A stretch of 64,000 nucleotides of DNA from Exophiala sp. HKRS030 (GCA_023897205.1 JAHWDD010000007.1:620001-684000), one strand, 5' to 3'. Positions 1 through 11,298 are shown, counted from the first letter of the stretch. Notes: a model not told the origin generated them from the sequence alone. Program-made: numbers and translations.

Positions 1-559
1 GGCTTGGGGGGTTGAGCTCGGTGCGGCTCGACTTCGTCAGGACTTCGATTTACCTCGCGATGCACGGGAGGTGGCGGGAGATGGTCGGTCTTCAAGCCCG
101 TACGATCAGCCCTGTAGGGCAACGGCGGGCCAGCTCGTCGTCTCTCTTCTGCAACCTCTTCCTCGGTCGGGCCATTCGCCGTTCGGCTTGCGCTCGAAAT
201 CTGTTCTTCGGTAAGAGGTGCGCCCCAGCCGCTCCGCTGAGGTGTTATCTCGTTGGGTAAAGCGGCGCCACCGTGATAGTTGACATTCTTCGGGGGTGGA
301 CCGAAAGACGACGGGTCTTTGAGCGTTGTCAAGGGGCGGGATACGTGCTCCGGCTCGTTTTTCTTGTTGGGATCTCGACCCTTTCCCATCCACCCCGCCT
401 GTATTGTTGCGAGTTTAGACTTGGAAATTCTGCAGCGACACGCTGTACGCTCTTACTGACCATTTGATTTATGCCCTTGAAATCACCCCGCCACGACTCC
501 TTCCCCCCGTCTTTCCCTTTGGGATGCCACCCATCCTTCATCACACCTCGGAAACTCAT
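1..559 (-). CDS. AIM3: AIM3-like protein, N-terminal part, runs off left edge
   Basis: Two exons are visible: 559-461 (33 codons, starting MSFRGVMKDGWHPKGK) and 398 to the window edge. They are joined by a 62 bp intron (399-460) with donor GTCAGT and acceptor ATACAG, in phase. Exon 2 begins AGWMGKGRDPNKK and stays open for about 130 codons. It carries the family signatures LKDPSSFGPPPKNVNYHGG, a GWGAP stretch and a proline-rich GLKTDHLPPPPV segment. From memory these mark the fungal 'altered inheritance of mitochondria protein 3' family. Yeast Aim3 works with the actin-patch protein Rvs167 and affects mitochondrial inheritance. The sequence is acidic/proline-rich and of low complexity, so the family call rests on these motifs. 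A GTAAAT after codon GAG near position 52 could start a second intron. The C-terminus lies outside the window. Confidence 0.72.
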
Positions 560-1299
560 CTCGGGGACCCAAGAGGTGGGGTGGTGGAAGTATGCTGCTA
601 CCCTGGCGTCGAACGATGGTGTCGGAGGTGGGCTTTAGGTAGTGAGGTGACTCGGGTAGGATGGGAGACGTGAGCAAGCGAAGCTCATTGGCGTTACAAG
701 TACCAGGTTGATGATGGCTCACATGCGACCAGGTTACCATGAAGGTGCAGTTGATTGCACTCGCTCTCGCTGACGTCGCAAGCCCACCAGACGCCAAGAA
801 CCATGGCTACTCTTACCAGAGTTGATCTAGCGGCAAGGGTGAGATAAGGCTGCAGCCTTGTTCACTTTCGTAAATCCGAGGAACAAATACTTGACAGAAT
901 AACTTAACATCGTTTTCGGCTTACTATGCATGAACTGTAGCCTGAGTTCTGAAATATAGCCATTGCTGCTCTGCTTCTCAATGATAGTATCTTCTCATTT
1001 TGGCTGTCCCCGAGAAAAGCAATCCATTATTACGGAGTATTGATGGCGATGGCTCTGGTAACAAATCTAGCCGCCTGCAACAATTACTGTGATTTACAGG
1101 TGAAAAGATCTAAAACCATCTTGGTATTCATTGTAGGTATTGAATACCACATCACCTCTGCTTCTTTTCGCCCTCCAATTCGCATGCGTGTCAATGTAGA
1201 AACTGGGAATCTTCATCGTTTTGCTTTGGAAAGTAGCCATGAGACACCCTGCCTCCTACATAGAAAGTGCTGCCAGCGTACTTAAAACTGGGCGAAGTC
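560..1299. other. Gene-free stretch upstream of the AIM3-like gene
   Basis: No supported gene. One copy of the 9-mer TACGGAGTA lies at 1031-1039. Short open frames here have no recognisable motif. Confidence 0.5.
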
Positions 1300-1990
1300 T
1301 ATGGTGGATAAAGGGAAAGTCGAAAATGTTCAAGTTGGTCTGGAGGGCGAAATGCCCGTACTCGATTTCCGCAACAATTCAAATAGAGCTGCGGTCTCCG
1401 ACAGAACGCTCGGGCAACAGTTAAGGTAGTTGCACCTTGTCAGTAAGTTGATCTGCGCCTCAAAACAATTGACTTGGGGACAAATGCTAGACAGGTTTGA
1501 AGTCTTTTCCAGACTCAGGTGGGAAGCGGAGAGTGGAAAGATCTGCACTTCCAGTGTGTCACAACATTATTGACCTACATGCTAGAAAACCATAGTCTGT
1601 GGTTGGCCTTCCAATTCTGGTTGAGGGTGCTTGATTCGAATCTGTCAGCGCATGTACACTGTAATCGAAGGATCCTCGATGGGAGCCGAACGATTTCGGG
1701 CTTCAATTATGATGCGGTTGAGGAAAGGGCTGAGGTGATGCACCGTTTCAAAGCTGGCGAGGCTGAGCAGCATTACATGTTCTCCATGACTGGGTAATAA
1801 CAGAAGCGTATGCAAGTTGAGCAGGGTGTGCTGCAGGTGGCCCAACTAGCTTGGTAGATTCCAGCCGTTTGGAATTCATTCTGTCAGAGCCACATGATGA
1901 TGATCCTGACATCTACGTCGCCGTGTGAGTATGCGGAGTTTGGGCGAGCGCACGAAGGATCGACGGATTTTGACTGTGCTCCGGAGAAAC
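1300..1990 (+). pseudogene. Possible decayed SNF2-type helicase C-domain relic
   Basis: Plus-strand frames contain protein-like pieces interrupted by stops. Around 1303-1425 there is a 40-residue open piece with ordinary coding composition. Around 1610-1790 the segment WLRVLDSNLSAHVHC is followed by RILDGSR and then VEERAEVMHRFKAGEAE. This resembles the helicase C-domain pattern of SNF2 proteins (a W.xVLD..xxHL piece, then the DGS motif, then a xxxxxRF piece). After two stops, about 1832-1900, another frame reads AGGPTSLVDSSRLEFILSEP, which resembles the TGxxGLNLxxASRxxILEP motif. No start, no complete frame and no ATPase N-domain were found. Family membership is inferred from these three motifs only, and the pieces may be coincidental. 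Confidence 0.33.
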
Positions 1991-3742
1991 ACATCCGCAA
2001 TCCAATACGTTCCACATGGGAGCAATCGCGGAGACCGTTGTCTGGTCAAGGGACCGACAAGGGCATCGGACAATTTATTTCGTAAGAGCAGCCTACTGCA
2101 GGTTGCGGAGTGCGAGTATGGATAACATGGGTTTAATTAACCGTATGAAGACTTGTTTTGTTGCAAAGTGGCCAGCAGGGACATCCCGTGCATCATCGAG
2201 TTCAGATCGCCTCCTCCGTAGCTGATGGAGACAAGAGGGAAGGGCGAATGAAAAAATGGTACGAATACGGAGGAGGAGCACCGGTTTTCAATGAAGTGTT
2301 TTCGACCCTGCAAGAGTCCGTACTCAAGTTGGCCTGTAGTGGTGGTTTGATGTCTCTCCGTCTCTCCCAGGGTTCGACTTGTCTCAGGCGAACAAGAACC
2401 GTCACGGCGAGTCGGGACTTACAGCCTCCGTGATGCAGGACAACAGCCAATCGATATTCGAGCACGTGCGCATGTGGCGGAGCTATCGGACTTGCCATTG
2501 ACGCCATATTTAGACATTTCTCTGCAGGTTTTGTCCGTGCAAATACGGATACCAAAGAGCACCATCGAGTTCGTAGCGTACGGAGTCAATGCGTCACAAT
2601 AATACTTGTTTGTATATGGTGTGTCTGTATCTGCTTCGGGGCTCTGGCATATGATTGCACTCAGATTGGTATGGAGTAAAGGCGGCAACTCGGCACCTTG
2701 CGAGTCTTGTCTCAACGGCTCTTGAATTTCGAGTAAGGCTCTGATTGCGTGGCTCACCGGTGAGGATTCCCTCGTTCTCGGAATGGACCGAATGAAGGTG
2801 CTGCGGCAATGCAATGCAATGCAGCGTCGCCGGCGCAAGCCAGCTCGACTCCGAGGGCGTCGACGTTGGCGTTCGGACGTCCGTTGAAGCTGTTCGTCAA
2901 GGCGGTACAGAGTTGACCGTTCCAGGGAGGAAATAGCAACGCACTAATAGCGTCTAAGTGGCGGCTAGCTGGGGTTAGATACGGCATCTGCCCAATGAAC
3001 ATTTCATATCTTGTAGTGTCTCCTGTCAATTAGTCCACACTATACCCAACTAGGGTCTTGCACCCAATCAAGCCTTACAGGTATCATTCTGTCTTGAAGC
3101 AGTCACAGTCGACAGCCGAGACCCTCCTGCATCCTGTGCCTTGTTGGTCGTAGCGAAACGCCATGATGAGCGCCCCCCAAATCCTCACATTCCCACCTCC
3201 TCGTCACCGACTCCAGCATCCTACCCAGCGTCTTAGCGATTCCGGTGATCGTTAGCTTGCGGCCTTTCCAAGAGCTTGCCTCAGGCTTCGTTTGTTAAAG
3301 AACCGACATTTGCCAATCCTCTTCGTATTTTACATTTCCCAGCCAGCCTGTTTCATTTTGCTGCTGCGCCCCAGTTCATCTCATCCTTCTCGTATCTTGA
3401 CCCTCTCCGGCGTTGTCAATCTCTGCCTTAGTTTTGGCCCAACAACGGACTTTGGCTGGCCTGACCTGACCGTTACGTCGATTCCTGCGACTCGTCTCGG
3501 GCCTGATCGCGCATCCCTGGCGCTGCCCTGCCCCCCCTTTGCCCGAATCCTCCTTTCCTTTACATGTCGGACCCTCACCCTCTCGCAGGGTCAGACTCAA
3601 CCTGGATCTCAACAATCTCTTCAATCACTTCCTCTCGAGGCCTCGTATAGCCCGAAGAAGTACAGGCCCTCCCACGACACCTTCGTTTTCACCTGATTCA
3701 TCACCTCATCAACCACCCTCGGGTTTCTCTCTTCCCACCACC
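1991..3742. other. Gene-free stretch and leader of the next gene
   Basis: No supported gene. The last 500 bp are pyrimidine-rich and stay open into the following coding frame; they probably form its promoter and 5' leader. Confidence 0.45.
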
Positions 3743-4846
3743 ATGGCCGGGCCTCAGGGCACCTTTACCGGTGTCACTGCGACTGGCACCGACATACCTG
3801 AGACAGACGCAATAGCCAGTATGGCCTCTTCACTCGGAGAAGAGTTTGGAAAAGGACCAGGCGCTGCGACCACAACTGACGGTCGAAATCCAGCGCCGTT
3901 CAACGGAGGAAGTGCGAGTGCAACTGGCGCAGAAGCCTCCGCCTCAGGAGGCAACTCAGCACCCACTACACTTCTAACATCTGTTTCGACAGGGACCGCT
4001 GGGGCAAGCGCGTCAGGCGCTGAGAATCCATCTGGCACCGGATCGAATGCGGCGAGCAACACCTCTGGAGTAGTCACAGTGTCGGAGAAGTCGTGCGATA
4101 GCATATCGTGTTCGTCGGGCCTCAAAGCCGCAATTGCTGTCCCGGTCATCGTTGCCGCGATTGCCGGAATATTTTTGTTCTTCTTTTTCGCTCGGAGGAG
4201 GAGAAGGAGAGCTGCTGCAGGTGTGGTCGAGTCGGAAAAGAAGCCGAAGAAGAAGGGAAAGAAATGGTCACGGCACCTGAGGGTGTTCTCGTTCGATGCT
4301 GAGTTGCTTATGGGTGGCCGATATTCTAGCAGCAACAGCATTCGAAGTCGCGATCCCAGCGTTCGAAGTGCTGGCAATAGCTCTCGCCAGGGTGCCGCCA
4401 GCGTCGAACCGAGTTTGCACAGCATCGAAGAAGTCGCCCCGCCCTATCGGGACGCCATTTCACATGCACAACCTGGAAGCCCTTCGCAGCACCGCCCCAT
4501 ATCAGCGGCTGGCGGTGTAGCAACAGACCCAATACTCCGAGCGGCCTCCACCGCCACAGCACCTCCTCCTTACCGATCTGTTGTGCCAGCTGGTCAGCCA
4601 CAGCCGACGTCCCCTACTTCTGGCAATCCGTTTGCGGATTCTGCCCCTGTCAGCCCAATCGAAGGATCACCGTTCAATGATCCGCCAGATGAGCAGAGAC
4701 CGACATTGAGCCGTGGCTCATCGTTATACCAAAGTATCAATACAGATGACGGAGCTGCCTCAGACGCTGGCAGTATACGAGAGGCTCAGGTTGGTAGGCG
4801 TGTGTCTGTACGAGGCTCAGGTACCGCACCGAGCAACGGCAGCTAG
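3743..4846 (+). CDS. Single-pass membrane protein with Ser/Thr-rich ectodomain and PPxY tail
   Basis: A 367-residue intronless gene. The start is the ATG at 3743 because its context ACCACCATGG is strong, although the frame is open further upstream. Residues about 1-120 are rich in Ser, Thr, Ala and Gly and end with a small Cys pair (SCDSISCSS). One hydrophobic helix follows (about 126-147, AAIAVPVIVAAIAGIFLFFFF). An Arg run (ARRRRRR) and a lysine-rich patch come next, then a long cytosolic tail with PPY motifs (APPYRD, PPPYRS). The layout matches fungal Mid2/Wsc-like wall sensors or mucin-like plasma-membrane proteins, but no WSC domain is present. PPxY motifs are known ligands of WW domains in Rsp5-type ubiquitin ligases. 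There is no obvious signal peptide, so the topology (Nout) is inferred from the charge distribution. Confidence 0.7.
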   Translation: MAGPQGTFTGVTATGTDIPETDAIASMASSLGEEFGKGPGAATTTDGRNPAPFNGGSASATGAEASASGGNSAPTTLLTSVSTGTAGASASGAENPSGTGSNAASNTSGVVTVSEKSCDSISCSSGLKAAIAVPVIVAAIAGIFLFFFFARRRRRRAAAGVVESEKKPKKKGKKWSRHLRVFSFDAELLMGGRYSSSNSIRSRDPSVRSAGNSSRQGAASVEPSLHSIEEVAPPYRDAISHAQPGSPSQHRPISAAGGVATDPILRAASTATAPPPYRSVVPAGQPQPTSPTSGNPFADSAPVSPIEGSPFNDPPDEQRPTLSRGSSLYQSINTDDGAASDAGSIREAQVGRRVSVRGSGTAPSNGS

Positions 4847-6668
4847 CACCACTTGTAACACATTACTGTTTTCTTTCTGTCGTTCGCAACATGGCATGGA
4901 GTTCCGGGGTACGAAACATGTCTCTTAGAAATTGTCGAAATGTCTCACTCTTGTTCGGCTCAAAGATGGACTCGAAGTGGTCGGGGAATGGTATGCGTAT
5001 GATGTGGTGACATGTTATTTGATGCAATGCAGTGAACTATGATTTTGAAATGTCCAAGTTGAAACGGGTTGGAAAAGAACGACATCATCCTCGCCATTGA
5101 CGAGGATGGATAGCGCGGCCTCGGGAACACGAATGGTGGCACCAAGCGGTTGATCAGGCAAAAACGAAATTACAGGCGACTCTGAAAGCAGTGCTCCCAT
5201 CAAATATACGGAATATGATAATAATCATGACATCTACACAATGTTTGTCAAAGTATGGATAATTTGAACCAGAATAGTAGTCTGTATGCTCAAGTTTGCC
5301 TGCCAACCCAGTTCTCGTACGGAGTACGTGCCTTGAATACTACTAGTAAGTAAGCAATTGTCTTCAGGTGTGACGCAGCGTGGTACAGAAAGCCAGGAAC
5401 GAGGTGACCCTGAGTGAGAGTCTGCAAAACCTCTCACACAAAGAGTACCAGAGAAGGTAGAGGGTCTCGTAGTGAAGGCACGAAACCCGAGTATGTACAT
5501 ATGTATAGGTTTACGCAAAAGTACAAAGGTGCCCAAATCTGAGATATTATATTTGGCATGCTCCCTTCCGTTTCGAGTCACTGTCCATCTGCACCCGATA
5601 CGGTATTCGAGAGCTATACAGCACAGCTCGCCGAATCTTTTTATTTATTTCCTTTGTTCAAAGATGACCTGATCCCACTTTTCCATACCTTACCTATACT
5701 CGAATTACTCGGTGGAATTTTCCTGCCTCGTACATAGTCTGTACAGAGTATGGACGTCGGGCACATCTGTGGCACGTAAAAGCGGTCATGTTGTGAGAAG
5801 GTGACATTCTCACTTCGCTTGCACCTTGGATTTTTGGTGGGTTGTGTGACATGACTTTGGAAGGGGCTCATATCTGCATTGGGCGAGTACGCAGGAATGC
5901 GGTTGTGTAATGTAATATAATACTGTGCTCTTGTCTCGCTCGGAGTCCAACTTCCATTGATGCGGTTCTTGCGTCGTCCTCAGTAGTGTTGAAGCTCTGG
6001 TGGGTTGAGTGGTCTGGTTTGATAGACAGGGAGAGGAGACTGAGTGGCCGGCTTCAAGCTGATCGGACAGCAAGGCCTGTCCGGAGACGAGTGAGGGATT
6101 TCAAGAGCATTCCTTGAGAAGACTGAGAAGTGCTCCGCAACGCTGGCTAGTGATAGAGCCAGACCAATCAACTAGACCACAAGTCGAAGTCCTTGCCTCT
6201 ACTCCGTACGCAGATCGGACTTTGCGTCGCTGGGAAAAACTGCGGGCCCTGTGGGATCGGCGGACACCAACTAAGTGTCGTCGATACTCCGTAGCGATAC
6301 TCCGTAGCATATCCGTAATCGCATGCTCTTCGGTGCCCGTTGTCGAGTCGGAGCCTGGGGGTGGTTTCGTTCGTCTGGAAAACGGGACATGCCATCGTCA
6401 TGTATATTTGAGACCGAAGTAGGCGTTTCGCCGGTCACATTTGAGGACCGGGAGGTGCCCAATACAGAGTGTATAATATAGACAGCTTGCTCGGTCTGCC
6501 GGTGGAGGAATGAACCTGCAGACATGATGGAGGCAGAACCGTCGCTCGGCCAACACGGATGTCGTTCTGCGGCATCTGGGTGGCAGCCTGCATGAAAAAG
6601 CCTCGATCTGCGGAAAGTACTCAACTGTCACTGAATAGTCATTCAGTGCTAGTCATATACAATCAGAT
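4847..6668. other. Convergent intergenic region
   Basis: Lies between the 3' ends of the membrane-protein gene and VPS28. No gene supported. Four copies of the TACTCCGTA/TACGGAGTA 9-mer occur at 5318-5326, 6200-6208, 6285-6293 and 6298-6306. Confidence 0.5.
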
Positions 6669-7397
6669 TTAGTGGATAATTGACTTGAATCCATTGTATG
6701 CCTGCTCCATGTCGAAGGCTAGATCTCGAGCTTGTTCTTCGCTCAATTCTTCCGAGGTCTTCATTTGATTGAGTGTAATGAGCCACTGAATGATCTTTCC
6801 CCGGTGCTCGAAATCTTGATCTGTCACCTTGTTCACCGACTGGATTACATCCGACAGCAATGGGTGTAAAGCACTTTTGGAAACCATGTTCAATCGTAGC
6901 GCATCGAGGAAAGTGATGAAGTTCTCGGTTGCCGCTAGAATGAGACTGCCAGAGGCGGTTGTGGTGGGTGCAGCCACGCCAGGAGTGGCTTTTTGGACCG
7001 TCAAGACTTCATCGGCGGTGAGGCCTACTCTCAGTCTTTCCTTGGCTCTCGGGCACTCGATGTCCCATTTACGTGTAAAGGTGTCGAGGTCGACGAATTC
7101 TCGGGAGACGCTTTCGTCGTTCAGAATGGATCGATATTGCTTGAGGAGCTTTGAGCACATGTCTGAGTATTCATTTTCGGGGAGGGCATCCTTGATGTAT
7201 GCTTTTTCAAGGCCATCGATCGTCCGGATAATGCTATAGATCTCAGCAAGAGAATCGATCAGGTCCCGCTCGGCAGCCGAATCTGCGAGTTTCACCTCTT
7301 CATCGAGGTTGATACGAGCTGATAGCGTGTTCGTCGGCGTGTAGCTGTAAGGTGTAGGCGCGTAAGGCAGCGGCCGGGACGATGGAGCAGTGTACAT
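6669..7397 (-). CDS. VPS28: ESCRT-I subunit Vps28
   Basis: A 242-residue protein in one exon. It starts MYTAPSSRPLPYAPTPYSYT, followed by a helical N-terminal core (LAEIYSIIRTIDGLEKAYIKD, then LLKQYRSIL) and a four-helix C-terminal domain (LRLNMVSKSALHPLLSDV to QMKTSEELSEEQARDLAFD). This is the standard Vps28 order and length. Vps28 binds Vps23 and Vps37 in ESCRT-I, which sorts ubiquitinated cargo into multivesicular endosomes; its C-domain contacts ESCRT-II. The ATG at 7397 is the first in frame. A possible 3' splice site (TGCAG) lies just before it, so a short 5' non-coding exon is possible. It shares a 276 bp divergent promoter with NOC2. Confidence 0.93.
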   Translation of the reverse strand: MYTAPSSRPLPYAPTPYSYTPTNTLSARINLDEEVKLADSAAERDLIDSLAEIYSIIRTIDGLEKAYIKDALPENEYSDMCSKLLKQYRSILNDESVSREFVDLDTFTRKWDIECPRAKERLRVGLTADEVLTVQKATPGVAAPTTTASGSLILAATENFITFLDALRLNMVSKSALHPLLSDVIQSVNKVTDQDFEHRGKIIQWLITLNQMKTSEELSEEQARDLAFDMEQAYNGFKSIIH

Positions 7398-7673
7398 GGC
7401 ACCTGCACTCAAAAGCCAAAGCCCAGCTTGTTACAAGGGCAAAGACTCGAGTCAAATATACAAGATTGACTCTTGAGAATGCGCAGTATATTCATTCTCA
7501 TTAGGTGAGGAGAAGCCTGGGAGTTTCGATTGACATGCGGAGTGTTTCGGTTAAACGTCGGTGCTAATGTATTTTTTCCTGCAACAAATTCGAGTCCGAT
7601 GCATGCGCAAGATTCAGTCACTTCAGACATCTAGGACAGAGCAATTCCCCAAAACATTTCGACCTTGCCCAAG
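7398..7673. promoter_or_regulatory. Divergent promoter of VPS28 and NOC2
   Basis: 276 bp between two oppositely oriented start codons. It must hold both promoters. No specific binding site recognised. Confidence 0.6.
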
Positions 7674-9809
7674 ATGGGGAAACAGACCAAAGCCACAAAG
7701 AAGTTCGAAAAGAGAAACCTCAAAGGCACCATCGACCGGAGAAAAGAATTTGCGAAAATCAAACAGAGACATCAGCAGAAGGAGAAAAAGAAGCAGAGGG
7801 CAGCCCAAAGAGCACAGAATGTGGAAGACGAAGACAGTGCCGAGGATGAAAATACTGCCCAAGATGGGCCTGACATGAACGAGGACGAATTTTTCCAAGA
7901 GACGTTGGATATTCCGGAAGAGAAGACGAGTTCTGAATCAAAAGCTGGGAAGGGCAAACGCAAGAGAAACGACGTGGTTGGAAATGCTGAAGCCTCGTCA
8001 TCAGCAGACGAAGACTCGGATAACGATGCGCTTGGACACAAAGATCAACTCGCATCTTTAGCAGAGAAAGATCCCGAGTTCTACAGATACCTACAGGAGA
8101 ACGACGCCGAACTATTAGATTTTGATGACAACGACGATGACCTTACCGAAGTCGATGAACTAAGTGAGGAGGAGCCGCCGACCAAAAAACAAAAGAAAAC
8201 CGGTGCTGACGCTGGTGGCGACGAGACTACTCCAGACGATGTCACCCTGGCCATGGTCAAGAGATGGAAGTCGTCCCTCGCCGAGCAGCATTCCATCAGG
8301 GCACTGCGGCAAGTCGTACTGGCATTTCGTGCTGCCGCACACGCAGATGATGAGGAGGACAAAACTTACAAGTACAACATCGCGAGCCCAGAAGTCTATC
8401 ACGAGGTATTGATGACAGCCCTCAAACAAGTGCCAGTGGTACTCTCACACCATCTTCCTGTCAAGGAGTCTTCCGGGGGCAAAGTACGCGTGCCTACTGA
8501 TTCGCCTAAATTCAAGACTCTATTGCCCCTGGTCAAGTCTCATGCATCATCACTACACTACCTACTTGGACGATTATCCGATTCCAAGACTCTCAGACTG
8601 ACGCTCCAATCTTTCGAGCCAATGCTACCATACCTGCTCCAGATACGGAAGTCCCTCAAGGTGATCATAAAGTCGGTTGCTTCTATATGGTCGGACAACT
8701 CTTCCGACGAGGCCACTCGTATTACTGCGTTCTTGATCATTCGTCGACTAATGGTCATCGGTGATGCTGGAATTCGGGAAACCGTTTTGAAGTCGACGTA
8801 CGAAGGTGTCGTAAAAGGCAGTCGAAATACTACAGTCCATACCCTTGCAGGTATCAACCTAATGAAAAATTCGGCTGCAGAGATATGGGGCATCGATCAA
8901 AAGGTTAGTTACACCGCTGGCTTTACCTTCATTCGACAGCTGGCGATTCACCTCCGGGGGAACATCACCAAACCAACCAAGGACTCTTACAAGACTATCT
9001 ACAACTGGCAATTTGTCCACTCGTTAGACTTCTGGTCTCGCGTTCTGTCAACGCACTGCAACTCTTTGCTTGAGGCTCAAAACGGAAAACCCTCGCAGTT
9101 ACGACCCTTGATCTATCCTCTCGTACAGGTCACTCTTGGTGTAATGAGATTGATCCCGACTTCGACATATTTTCCACTTCGATTTCAGCTGATGCGCTCT
9201 TTACTCCGCATCTCGCAGGCTACTGAAACCTACATTCCCTTGTCGGCAGCTCTTCTGGAAGTCCTGAATTCCGCTGAGATGAAGAAGCCAGCAAAACCCG
9301 CGACTTTCAAGCCTTTGGACTTTGCCTCGAACATCAGAGCACCGTCGTCTTATTTGAAGACAAAGGTGTACCAAGATGGAGTGGGCGAACAAGTGGTAGA
9401 ATTATTTTCCGAATTCTTCGTCTTGTGGGCGAAGAGCATTGCCTACCCTGAACTTCAGCTGCCCGTCGTCGTAATGCTAAAGCGCTGGTTGAAGACAGCT
9501 TCGACTCCAAGTGGGAACAAGAACGGCAAGCTTAATCAGGCACTGCTCCTTCTGGTGCAAAAATCGGAAGCCAACTCAAGGTGGATTGAAGAGCGACGAA
9601 ACAAGGTCAATTTTTCGCCCAAAGATCGGACTGAAGTTGAAGGATTCCTCAAAGACGTTGAGTGGTCCGATACTCCCCTTGGTGCTTTTGTGGTGTCACA
9701 AAGAAAGTTAAGGGATGAACGCAAGAAGGTTCTAGATCAGGGAAGGAAGGAACAGGAGAAACGTCGTACAGCTCAGCAAGAAGATGAGGAGGACATCGAT
9801 ACCGTATGA
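7674..9809 (+). CDS. NOC2: Nucleolar complex protein Noc2
   Basis: A 711-residue intronless gene starting MGKQTKATKKFEKRNLK. The N-terminus is basic and lysine-rich with coiled character (KQRHQQKEKKKQRAAQRAQ), followed by strongly acidic patches (about residues 50-170). The Noc2 family domain takes up the rest. Recognisable stretches are VKRWKSSLAEQHSIRALRQ, YKYNIASPEVYHEVLM, AGFTFIRQLAIHLR, YNWQFVHSLDFWSRVLS and RPLIYPLVQVTLGVMRLIPT. Noc2 forms heterodimers with Noc1 and Noc3 and escorts pre-60S ribosomal particles from nucleolus to nucleoplasm. Length and motif order fit the family. The initiator is the ATG at 7674. It is divergent from VPS28. Confidence 0.95.
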   Translation: MGKQTKATKKFEKRNLKGTIDRRKEFAKIKQRHQQKEKKKQRAAQRAQNVEDEDSAEDENTAQDGPDMNEDEFFQETLDIPEEKTSSESKAGKGKRKRNDVVGNAEASSSADEDSDNDALGHKDQLASLAEKDPEFYRYLQENDAELLDFDDNDDDLTEVDELSEEEPPTKKQKKTGADAGGDETTPDDVTLAMVKRWKSSLAEQHSIRALRQVVLAFRAAAHADDEEDKTYKYNIASPEVYHEVLMTALKQVPVVLSHHLPVKESSGGKVRVPTDSPKFKTLLPLVKSHASSLHYLLGRLSDSKTLRLTLQSFEPMLPYLLQIRKSLKVIIKSVASIWSDNSSDEATRITAFLIIRRLMVIGDAGIRETVLKSTYEGVVKGSRNTTVHTLAGINLMKNSAAEIWGIDQKVSYTAGFTFIRQLAIHLRGNITKPTKDSYKTIYNWQFVHSLDFWSRVLSTHCNSLLEAQNGKPSQLRPLIYPLVQVTLGVMRLIPTSTYFPLRFQLMRSLLRISQATETYIPLSAALLEVLNSAEMKKPAKPATFKPLDFASNIRAPSSYLKTKVYQDGVGEQVVELFSEFFVLWAKSIAYPELQLPVVVMLKRWLKTASTPSGNKNGKLNQALLLLVQKSEANSRWIEERRNKVNFSPKDRTEVEGFLKDVEWSDTPLGAFVVSQRKLRDERKKVLDQGRKEQEKRRTAQQEDEEDIDTV

Positions 9810-11298
9810 TGGTGAAAATTGCTCATTGTCCATGGACGTGGTCTCGTTAGGAAGAGCCATAGGACAACAGGAAGTAGTGTCAACGAGGATCTTTGACAAG
9901 TGTTGTGAGTTTTATTTCTGAGTTCTAGAATGTTGTTCAAGGCTTAGGCGACACCCAAAAGACTCATAATATTATAAGAAATACTTGACACAGCCCGTCG
10001 AGGCAGGGCCCAAGATGCTCAGATAGGGGCAAATATACCTTCGATTGCGAGATACGGCACCCTCCGTGTATATTTGAAATGGTCATTTCGAGTTCTACGA
10101 CGCGCACAGCCTCCAAGGTAGGTAAATAGCTCAATGTCTGGCCACATTGTAGGTGATATAACGGTGGTGAGATGCTGGAAGACTACCTAGACAACAACTG
10201 TACCTACGCCGGGCGGATATTTTTCCGTTCCCGCGCGGGCGTCACACTCAGCGCCATTTGGGTAGGAAAGAATCTAGAAAGCAGTGCAAGAGTCGATCAT
10301 TATTACGGGCGGCATTTCAAGTCAGATGGATACCTAGGTAGGCATGTCTACAGCTTGCCTGATTGCCATACAATTCACTGAGAGCGTTCTCCTCCTTCAG
10401 GGAGCCGTCAAGAATAGTCAATGTTGGGCTTCAAAATGAATGCGGCAATTTGAAGACTCATGCCACCACGGGCTCGTATCACCTTCTCTGCCATCGATGC
10501 TCCCTTCAATGTTGGGCTGGGAATCACGATGGAACACATCTACTACCGGATATTTAAGACAACGCACGAGGCTTAGCTGATCGATCGATACCCAACACCG
10601 TGGTCCATTATCTGCGCGAGTCGGCCAAGCTTTCCGCCCTTATTCACATGCCCCTGACTTTGCCCGTTTTCGTCAAGTACTTTGCACATCTCAGCAACCA
10701 TCAGGTGATGTTTGTCTCTCACTGCCTCGTCCCAAAGTCCCCAATGATTTGGTAGAGCGACGTCGCTTGTATAGGCCGCCATCACCGCCTGCGCTTAGAC
10801 TGATGGAAGTCTCGGATCTGAAGCGGCCAGGATCATGGTGGGGGGGGAAATTTGACGTCGCCCTGATCTGGTTCATCATCGTGGCCCCTGCTTTTCGCCT
10901 TGTACTCGTATTGTACTCGTATTGACTTCGTGAGGTCGACGTCAGATGCCGCCGTTGGTCCATACAGATGTCATGGCAAAGACGTTCCCGAGCCGAAGAC
11001 GTGTCCATTCTTGCATCCGTGCCATATGAGATCAGCTTTTGTATCTTCTTAGACGAACCTTCGCCTGGTGATGTAGAGTCATTTCACACATCTCCTGCCT
11101 CTCCACGGGACCAATATCAGAGCAACAACAAGGGTCTCGTTGCCACACTGACGTCTGACCCTGAGTGAGCGGTACTTCTTCTACCCTCGCCAACAACCTC
11201 GCCGTGGCTTGAAATTCAACGCACTCCCTCGATCTTGTCACTAACAAACCTACTCCCTACACAAACTAACACTGCACAAGTATCCTGCCGACGACAAA
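9810..11298. other. Gene-free stretch upstream of trehalose synthase
   Basis: About 1.5 kb without a supported gene, presumably the promoter and 5' leader of the next gene. A 69-codon minus-strand frame (10779-10573) has protein-like composition but no known motif and no partner exon. Confidence 0.45.

Noticed and set aside
10573..10779. Small minus-strand gene of 69 codons
   Set aside because: Composition is plausible, but there is no homology I recognise and no partner exon; the evidence is too weak to call a gene.
10025..10889. STRE-like AGGGG/CCCCT pentamers upstream of the trehalose synthase gene
   Set aside because: The three I noted (10025, 10651, 10885) are about what is expected by chance in 1.5 kb, so they are not evidence of stress control.
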